Below, in pieces: positions 58,439-64,000 of a stretch of DNA of 64,000 nucleotides. Positions within the stretch are counted from its first letter, which is position 1; every line of letters starts with the position of its first letter. The position numbers and the translations under genes are program-made. Source of the DNA: Flavobacterium sp. HBTb2-11-1 (GTDB taxonomy: Bacteria > Bacteroidota > Bacteroidia > Flavobacteriales > Flavobacteriaceae); NCBI RefSeq assembly GCF_009826975.1, contig NZ_WUMO01000002.1, forward strand, positions 310,001-374,000, in the 5' to 3' direction. The notes beneath the pieces were generated by a model. The model saw only the letters and a list, made by a program, of their open reading frames with translations, did not search any database and was not told the origin of the DNA.

Positions 58439-58569
58439 AACCCTAGCAAGACATACAAACCGCAACTGAAGAAAAATTTAAAATAATTATCTTACAAATT
58501 CACTTGAAAATAAGCCAATTTCTTTAAATCATTAATAAAATGGTTTGTAAATTGTTCAGTAAGGGTCAC
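58439..58569 (+). repeat. Structured border repeat, copy B4
   Basis: Outer arms ACCCT/AGGGT, ends GTAAGGGTCAC. Right border of the second block. It is followed by the GGCGCC-type hairpin seen after A copies, so repeat type and hairpin type are exchanged between copies. Confidence 0.8.
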
Positions 58570-58574
58570 AAGCC

Positions 58575-58611
58575 AAAAGGCGCCAATTGTCTTCAATTTG
58601 CGCCTTTTTTT
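58575..58611 (+). terminator. Terminator hairpin after copy B4
   Basis: Stem AAAAGGCGCCAATTG / CAATTTGCGCCTTTT with one mismatch, then T run. Confidence 0.68.
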
Positions 58612-59134
58612 ATAGTTATTAAAATACGCTGTTTTCGAATCATTTTTCCCCTTCTTTTATTTTTTGAGAATACTGCAGAAATTAAGAAGCGCAAAAGAGC
58701 TTCAATTATTTAAGAATAACAAGATAAGTTTGTAATTCATCGTTCGATAATTAACCAGGATTCTAACTTCAATCATGGAAGAAAAATTATCAACCCATAA
58801 TTAGAGTGCTTTTAATCTATATTTAATCATATAAAAGGAAATCTAATTTGCAGATTATTTATCATTTCATCTTCCGTAAATTTCTTTCCAGAAAATTTCT
58901 ACTGCCAGTTATTGATTAGTATAAAACTACATTACTTCTCAATAAAATATCTTAATAAAACAAAAAAGATTGCACATTGTAATCTGCAACATCTTTTAAT
59001 GACAATAATGCGTCCAGTTGACAATTTTGAAATTAATTTTATTACAAATTGTTTCTGTTTTATTCATAATCCTTAGCAGATCAAAAAAATTGCACAAGTC
59101 TTCCAACTATTCAAAATATTATAGATAATTAATT
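58612..59134. other. AT-rich non-coding stretch
   Basis: No gene. Resembles the stretch after A1 in part (GTTCGATAATTAACCAGGATTCTAAC near 58742 against the tRNA-like fragment at 7587-7610), as a decayed copy. A possible promoter for the DUF1254 pseudogene lies here but no box is convincing. Confidence 0.35.
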
Positions 59135-59918
59135 ATGAAAAAGATAAAGTTAAAATTGTTCGTTTATTTTCTATTAGCAACAATACAGATTTATGCCCAG
59201 GACGGGCAACGGACTTTTGCGGGTGAACCTCCAATTGGAACAGTACCTTCTAATCTAGATTTTGACTATCAGTTGAAATATCAAAGAGCATTAGAAGCTC
59301 ATTTATAGGGAATTCCTGCCGCAGCCATATACCGTTTCCGGGCAGCTGCCTACTCAGACTTGGGATATAAGGATAATGACATTATAACATATTCTGGAGT
59401 GGCAACACCCAAACTTGAGGCGATAACCGCCAATAGCAGCACTCCTTACATTACTGCATTTGGAGATTTACGAAAAGAGCCAATTATACTGCAGGTTCCT
59501 CCTTCCGGAAATCAAGGTACATTGTATGGGCAAGTAGTTGATGCATGGCAATTTACAATTGCTGATGTAGGACCTTCAGGATTGGACAAAGGCAAAGGAG
59601 GAAAATATCTTTTCGTTCCGAATGGTTATTCAAAAGCTATACCGCCAGGCTACATAGTAGTCAAGTCGCCAAATTATAGAATCGCATTCGCATTCAGGTC
59701 AATCGTAGGAAAAGGAAAAACATTAAAGCAGGCTTTCGACTACGCACAAACTCTTAAAATGTATTATTTATCTCAAGCAAAAAGTCCTCGATAACAGCGT
59801 TTTATTGATCCTACAGCAACAAAGCAGACCTATTCGACACTCACCTTCTATGATGAACGCTATTTTCAAGATCTCGATGATACGTTACTGTAGAACCAGT
59901 TCAAAGCAAAGACAAACC
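59135..59918 (+). pseudogene. Decayed and truncated DUF1254-family gene
   Basis: From the ATG at 59135 a signal peptide (YFLLATIQIYAQ) leads into DUF1254 sequence. In-frame stops TAG (59306-59308) and TAA (59792-59794) interrupt it; beyond them the frame still reads as family sequence (QRFIDPTATKQTY, TFYDERYFQDLDD) up to a TAG at 59891, and one frame on VEPVQSKDK continues it to about 59918. The C-terminal half of the family (DUF1214) is missing. At least two stops, a frameshift and a 3' truncation make it non-functional. Confidence 0.82.
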
Positions 59919-60110
59919 TTCCGGTGCCGATTTAGGAGTATAAGGTTTCCAGTCTGGCTTGGAATTTCTTACATCGAGTTCAATAACACCTTTAAAGTTT
60001 TCTTTCCTTACTTCTCTAGGGTCTGCCTGGGCATAAGATCTTGTAGTAAAGCCCGCAATAAGACACATAATAAAAAATAGTACATGTCCCTTAATTGTAA
60101 TTCTTTTCAT
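59901..60110 (-). pseudogene. Arylsulfatase gene, N-terminal fragment
   Basis: 69 codons: signal peptide (FFIMCLIAGFTTRSYAQ), then ELDVRNSKPDWKPYTPKSAPEG, the sequence that precedes the catalytic domain in large arylsulfatases. The frame ends just after APEG, before the Cys/Ser-type sulfatase active site, where it meets the truncated 3' end of the DUF1254 pseudogene. Both genes are broken at the same place. Confidence 0.72.
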
Positions 60111-60278
60111 AAATTACGCTTTAAGTTAATACAATTTATACTGAACAATCATTCATATTAAAATTTATGAAAAACCATTCAACTATAAAATTACATGATT
60201 CAACGTCCAAGCTGTAATTAAAGATGTTGCATATTATAATTTGCAAACAAAAAAAAGAGAAATAAACCAATCAAAAAA

Positions 60279-60304
60279 AGCCCAATACCAAAAGGTATCG
60301 GGCT
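60279..60304 (-). terminator. Intrinsic terminator of the second fructokinase gene
   Basis: Stem AGCCCGATACC / GGTATTGGGCT on the minus strand (one G-U/A-C irregularity), 4-base loop, then seven T. It lies 26 bases after the fructokinase stop. Confidence 0.82.
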
Positions 60305-60329
60305 TCGCAGAATAGAATTATTTCTTAAA

Positions 60330-61235
60330 TTAAATTTTAAGTCCAGACATTAATTTTTCAATTTTAGAATACGAAATTTCAGGATTAGCACCTGGCGACT
60401 CGGCAACTAAAGCTCCAATTGCACAGGCAAAATCAATTGACTCTTGAGCATCTTTTCCGTTTAATAATGAAGTGATCAAAGCGGCCAGAAAAGAATCTCC
60501 CGCACCTACTGTATCTGAAACTTCAATTGGATAACCTCCATTTTCATAAACTTTTCCTTTCCAAAGCAACAAGGCGCCATGTTTTCCTTTTGTCACACAC
60601 ATTGCTGTTGCTTTTGTATTTTCTTCAATAAAAGCCATATTTTCTTCCAAAGTTTCAAAGGGAGAATTCAGTGCTTTTGCAATTTCAAGCAATTCCTCAT
60701 CATTAAATTTTATGAAATCAGCCGATTGCATGAGCTGGTTCAGGTTTTCATACGTATAATGCGGTTTTCTTAAATTCACATCAAATACCTTATAAACATT
60801 ATATTGAAGCAGTTCTTCTAAAGCATTTCTGGAAACATTGTCGCGACAAACCAAACTCCCGTAAATTAACACATCTGCTTCAGCAACCGTTGTTTTAGCC
60901 AAATTATTCAATACAATTTTATCCCAAGCAGACGGATAATTGATTTCGTAAGTTGCCGATCCGCGTTGATTTAATGTTACGTTAACCAAGCCCGTTGGGA
61001 AATCTTCTGAAACTACAATCGTATCAGTTTCAAGTCCCAGTTGGCCTACCTGACTTTTTATGGCTTTTCCGTCTTCATCATTTCCTACACAGCTTATCAT
61101 GGCTACCTCGCAACCTAACGTTTTCATACGTAAAGCCACATTCAAAGGTGCTCCGCCAATCTTTTTCTCATTTCCAAAAACATCCCATAGCACCTCTCCG
61201 TATGCCACTGCTTTAAGGTTTTCTCCGTTATTCAT
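60330..61235 (-). CDS. Fructokinase (PfkB family), second locus
   Basis: 301 residues. GEVLWDVFGNEKKIGGAPLNVALRM at the N-terminus and DTVGAGDSFLAALI at the C-terminus, collinear with the first fructokinase (15.6 kb) and sharing long identical stretches, for instance KFNDEELLEIAK against KFNDDELFEISR. Last gene of the second fructan-type locus, closed by a terminator. Confidence 0.93.
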   Translation of the reverse strand: MNNGENLKAVAYGEVLWDVFGNEKKIGGAPLNVALRMKTLGCEVAMISCVGNDEDGKAIKSQVGQLGLETDTIVVSEDFPTGLVNVTLNQRGSATYEINYPSAWDKIVLNNLAKTTVAEADVLIYGSLVCRDNVSRNALEELLQYNVYKVFDVNLRKPHYTYENLNQLMQSADFIKFNDEELLEIAKALNSPFETLEENMAFIEENTKATAMCVTKGKHGALLLWKGKVYENGGYPIEVSDTVGAGDSFLAALITSLLNGKDAQESIDFACAIGALVAESPGANPEISYSKIEKLMSGLKI

Positions 61236-61259
61236 TCTAAAATTATTTTATATTAGTTT

Positions 61260-62816
61260 TTATTCAGGTAGAGTTACCTGAAGATTTGAAATTGTGCTCG
61301 TTTGCCCTTCAGCAATTATGCCCCATTTATTTTTATCTCTTCCGTAAATACGGTTGGTAAGTGCCACTTTTCCGTTGATGTAAAATACCGCAACACTTCC
61401 TTCTGCAACTATCTCAACGTCATATTTTGTATTAATTTGAAAAGCAAAAGGCAAACGTGTTACTTCTTGCGAAGCCGAATTATAGCCGCTTATTTTGCCA
61501 TTTGCAATATCAAGAACCACTTTATAATAACTGCCCGTATCATTGGTATGAAAAACAAATCCTGTTGTTCCAGAAACTTTCGCTAAAGTAACTTCGGCTT
61601 TTATTCTGACTTTTTTTCCATTGCTTTTAAAAGTGACCGATGCTTTTTCTGAATCTCCAGCTAACGAATAAGTTCCGTTATTAGCTGTTGCATTCGCTGA
61701 AATCGCATCGACTTCGGCAATTGCCTTCTTTTTAGAAAATAAAGCTGTAAGCGATTTTGGCGATTGCGTTCCTAAAGTTCCGTCTGCATTCTGAGTCAAT
61801 TCATGAATTACCATGTTTCCTGCCCAATCCTTGTTTCCTAGATCATTCTCAGGCGTTTTTCTGGCGTTCCATCCAAAAACATATCTTTTATTTCCGTCCG
61901 AAGCAGTTTTTCCAGCATAAAAATATTCTCCGTCAATTCTATCATTTTCTGGTTTTATCCACGGCCCATTTATTGATGATGCCATTCTATAATGCGTGCC
62001 TTTACTTCCGCTCCAGTTTTCAGAAAACATTAAATACCAATAAGTTCCTATTTTAAAAATATCCGCACATTCCATCATAAGGTAATTATCTTCAGGAGTT
62101 GTGGTGTAAAGCGGGGTCTGAACATCCCATTTTCCAGAGGCAGGATCAGCACTTGTAAAATGCAGCAAAACGGCTTTTCTGCCAGGTTCTGTCTGCGTAC
62201 TTACCAGCATCGAATATTTCTTCAATTCGTCATTGTAAAAGACATGCGGATCTCTAAAATCATAATTATAATAGCCAGACGGAGCTGTAATTTTAAAAGA
62301 TGGAATTTTGGTCCAGTTTTTCAGATCGCTGCTTGTTGCACAGAGTACGCTTTCTCTAGCATTCGACTGAATAAAAGCCGGATTTTCATTGTGTCCTGTA
62401 TAATAGAAATAATAGAGATTGCCTACTTTGACAACCGATCCAGTACCAACGGCAAAATCAGCCTCGAGAGTTGTACCGTACGGAATAGTTTTACCTTCGT
62501 ACGTAAAATGTGCCAAATCTGTACTCTGATATTCATGAATGTCATGAAATCCTTTTCCTGCTGGTTTATTTTGCGCATCATGCAGAAAATAAATATGGAA
62601 TTTTCCGTTGTCGAAAAAAGGCATAATATCACCCGTATACCCCGCACTGTAATACGGATTGTTTGCGCCCATCCATTGCACTGGCGGAACAGGAAAAACA
62701 CTTGCTACTTCAGAATTGCCTCCCGAAATGGAGCCGCCAATATAATTCTCATCCTGACTGCATGAAATCAGTGAAAAGAAGAGCGAGGCAATTGTAATTA
62801 TATTTTTGTACTTCAT
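61260..62816 (-). CDS. GH32-like beta-fructosidase lipoprotein, second locus
   Basis: 518 residues from the ATG at 62816 (62831 is TTG). Lipobox LFFSLISCSQ. Five-bladed propeller of the GH32/GH43 type: nucleophile region TGDIMPFF with Asp63, FRDP with Asp189 and MMECAD with Glu249, then a C-terminal beta-sandwich (VRIKAEVTLAKVSGTTGFVF). The nucleophile motif is not the classical NDPNG but the GDxMPF version that I associate with a separate GH32 group in Bacteroidota. Neighbouring fructokinase supports fructan as substrate. Confidence 0.85.
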   Translation of the reverse strand: MKYKNIITIASLFFSLISCSQDENYIGGSISGGNSEVASVFPVPPVQWMGANNPYYSAGYTGDIMPFFDNGKFHIYFLHDAQNKPAGKGFHDIHEYQSTDLAHFTYEGKTIPYGTTLEADFAVGTGSVVKVGNLYYFYYTGHNENPAFIQSNARESVLCATSSDLKNWTKIPSFKITAPSGYYNYDFRDPHVFYNDELKKYSMLVSTQTEPGRKAVLLHFTSADPASGKWDVQTPLYTTTPEDNYLMMECADIFKIGTYWYLMFSENWSGSKGTHYRMASSINGPWIKPENDRIDGEYFYAGKTASDGNKRYVFGWNARKTPENDLGNKDWAGNMVIHELTQNADGTLGTQSPKSLTALFSKKKAIAEVDAISANATANNGTYSLAGDSEKASVTFKSNGKKVRIKAEVTLAKVSGTTGFVFHTNDTGSYYKVVLDIANGKISGYNSASQEVTRLPFAFQINTKYDVEIVAEGSVAVFYINGKVALTNRIYGRDKNKWGIIAEGQTSTISNLQVTLPE

Positions 62817-62837
62817 TTTAATTGAATTCAAATTGAA

Positions 62838-64000
62838 TTATTTTACTGCTAAATAGTTGATACTGTTTTGTGTCAGCTGCTTAATATTGCCAATAAACTC
62901 ATTAATCTGACTAGGAACTCCGCTGCTGTTGGTTTCATTATACCAATCATAAGCTCCCATTGAAATCACAATAACATTTTTATTAGCACTTGTATTTGGA
63001 AATTCAGCAATGGTAACCCTTCCGTCCAACGCATTATCCCAAGCTTCGCTGGCCAGATTGGTTCCTCCTGTCTGATTTCGCCATCCTTCTCCATTATTGT
63101 ATCCGCCCCATTCTGGTAAAAACCACCAAGCGGTATGATTTAATCTGAAAGTGCCGCTTTGCAATAAATTGGCTTTTCCTGCCTCAAAAGTGGTTAAGCC
63201 CTGAAATATGGGATGGTTTTCGTGACCTACAAACGACATTCCCCAAGAATTTCCATCAACAAATCCATTTGGAGGAAAATCACCAAAAACATTATTAGGT
63301 CCTTTTCCTGAGGGAACAATTCCTAATGCATCAACATATTGCGAAGCAAATGAAGTTAAAAGCAGGTTACCACCATTTGTTCTGAAATTTTTCAATGCAT
63401 TGGTAACCGCAGGATTATAGGCAACAGAAGGCAAGTTTGCAGCTGAATCAAAATGCCACCAAATCACATCGATACCGCTTAAATCCGCTCCGTTCTGTAT
63501 ACTTTCAAAAGAAATATATCTGGCTCCTGGAAAAGTATCAAATAGCCAATTTGAAGCCGTTATTTCATCCATATTGGTAATTCCTGCTCTTGTTGCCGCA
63601 GTTCCTAAAAAAGCAACCGTTAATCCTGCAGCTGGAACTCCAACATTTGCGGTATAATTAACGCTTTTTCCATTTGATGTTATTACGAAAGTCACAGCAT
63701 TAGTAAAATCAATTGCTGCTCCTGATGCTGGAGAAATCGCAACTCCATCTGTTGTTTCAATTACTGGTTTTAGCGCCGTCAAATCCGTATTTTCAGGAAG
63801 CGTCATCATAATTGTTTTGCTAACGTCGTTTACAGTTGCTGCGACGCCATTAATTGTAAAACTTTTAATCGGACTTAAAACGGTTGTGGTTACGGTGTAA
63901 TCTTTATATAAATTTCCATTCACAACTCTAAATTTTACTGGATTTGTAAAATTCATTGCCGAATTTAATTCCGGTTTTGATGTTGCTCCTGCTTCAAAAA
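62838..64000 (-). CDS. DUF4960-like surface protein, partial, second locus
   Basis: The frame is open beyond an internal Met at 63956 to the window edge, so the N-terminus is missing; at least 387 residues. Two Ig-like repeats (GVAATVNDVSKTIMMTLPENTDLTAL type) precede the Rossmann-like domain (VAFLGTAATRAGITNMDEITASNWLFDTF through GAYDWYN). It is a paralogue of the lipoproteins at 16.6 and 17.8 kb. Expected to be a surface fructan-binding protein with SusC/SusD genes further upstream, outside the window. Confidence 0.85.
   Translation of the reverse strand, partial: FEAGATSKPELNSAMNFTNPVKFRVVNGNLYKDYTVTTTVLSPIKSFTINGVAATVNDVSKTIMMTLPENTDLTALKPVIETTDGVAISPASGAAIDFTNAVTFVITSNGKSVNYTANVGVPAAGLTVAFLGTAATRAGITNMDEITASNWLFDTFPGARYISFESIQNGADLSGIDVIWWHFDSAANLPSVAYNPAVTNALKNFRTNGGNLLLTSFASQYVDALGIVPSGKGPNNVFGDFPPNGFVDGNSWGMSFVGHENHPIFQGLTTFEAGKANLLQSGTFRLNHTAWWFLPEWGGYNNGEGWRNQTGGTNLASEAWDNALDGRVTIAEFPNTSANKNVIVISMGAYDWYNETNSSGVPSQINEFIGNIKQLTQNSINYLAVK

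Noticed and set aside
7296..58569. Canonical integron cassette array
   Set aside because: Same-direction structured repeats between gene modules suggest attC sites, but the GTTRRRY/RYYYAAC core is missing, no integron integrase is seen and some intervals are over 10 kb. Kept only as an analogy.
7296..58569. CRISPR array
   Set aside because: The repeats are 120-130 nt, kilobases apart and not separated by uniform spacers; no cas genes.
59360..59794. Intact short DUF1254 protein starting at 59360
   Set aside because: The same frame reads as family sequence upstream of the TAG at 59306 and downstream of the TAA at 59792, so this is only the middle of a broken gene.
62160..62765. 201-codon plus-strand frame inside the GH32-like gene
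   Set aside because: Antisense shadow of a well-supported enzyme; Ile/Arg/Cys-rich with no family likeness.
61260..62816. GH43 arabinanase or xylosidase
   Set aside because: The propeller fold is shared, but FRDP and MMEC motifs plus the C-terminal sandwich and the adjacent fructokinase favour the GH32 side.

Overview
The window reads as chromosome from a Bacteroidota bacterium, most likely Flavobacterium or a close relative. Evidence: low GC, SusC/SusD pairs, a hybrid two-component system, type IX secretion C-terminal domains, lipoproteins, promoter boxes of the TAnnTTTG type and almost no Shine-Dalgarno sites.

Region 1 (1-7.1 kb, mostly minus strand): a TetR-controlled RND efflux operon (regulator, TolC-type channel, adaptor lipoprotein, permease cut by the window edge) with two copies of the palindrome TGAACGnTGTTCA, then a short-chain dehydrogenase divergent from an HxlR regulator with two ACTTGCA-type operators. 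Region 2 (7.1-10.3 kb): a small Crp/AhpD module between two copies of a structured repeat, a Flavo-1-like structured element and one small ORF.

Region 3 (10.3-33 kb, minus strand): a fructan (levan/inulin) utilisation locus. In transcription order: a hybrid sensor with a periplasmic sugar-binding domain, two GH32 lipoproteins, an MFS sugar porter, SusC, SusD, two DUF4960-like surface lipoproteins, a fructokinase, and a 1705-residue multimodular GH32 enzyme with a type IX sorting signal. Long fructans would be cut and bound at the surface, imported by SusC/D, trimmed in the periplasm, carried across the inner membrane and phosphorylated. A second, related locus (fructokinase, GH32-like enzyme, DUF4960-like protein) begins at 60.3 kb and runs off the window.

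Region 4 (33.3-47.3 kb): a probable defence island. It holds a decayed metallo-beta-lactamase (MBL) gene; a tightly overlapped three-gene operon encoding an MBL protein, a single-chain E2-E1-JAB ubiquitin-type enzyme and a membrane-anchored patatin lipase; a divergent 1292-residue protein with a DUF4297/Cap4-like nuclease domain and a STAND-like ATPase; and a two-gene MBL plus small-protein unit. A palindrome-rich 0.9 kb region separates the two divergent transcripts.

Region 5 (47.5-58.6 kb): an S41 peptidase, a duplicated HxlR / enoyl-CoA hydratase / quinone oxidoreductase module, and an SDR / DUF2147 / membrane protein / AraC module between the two copies. Region 6 (59.1-60.1 kb): two truncated convergent genes (DUF1254 and arylsulfatase) that look like a deletion scar.

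Nine same-orientation copies of a 120-130 nt structured repeat, each ending in GTCAC (CTCAC in one) and followed at once by a terminator hairpin, sit at the borders between these modules. Four carry a further ~200 bp repeat with a tRNA T-arm-like core. With the E2-E1-JAB operon, they are the most interesting feature of the window.
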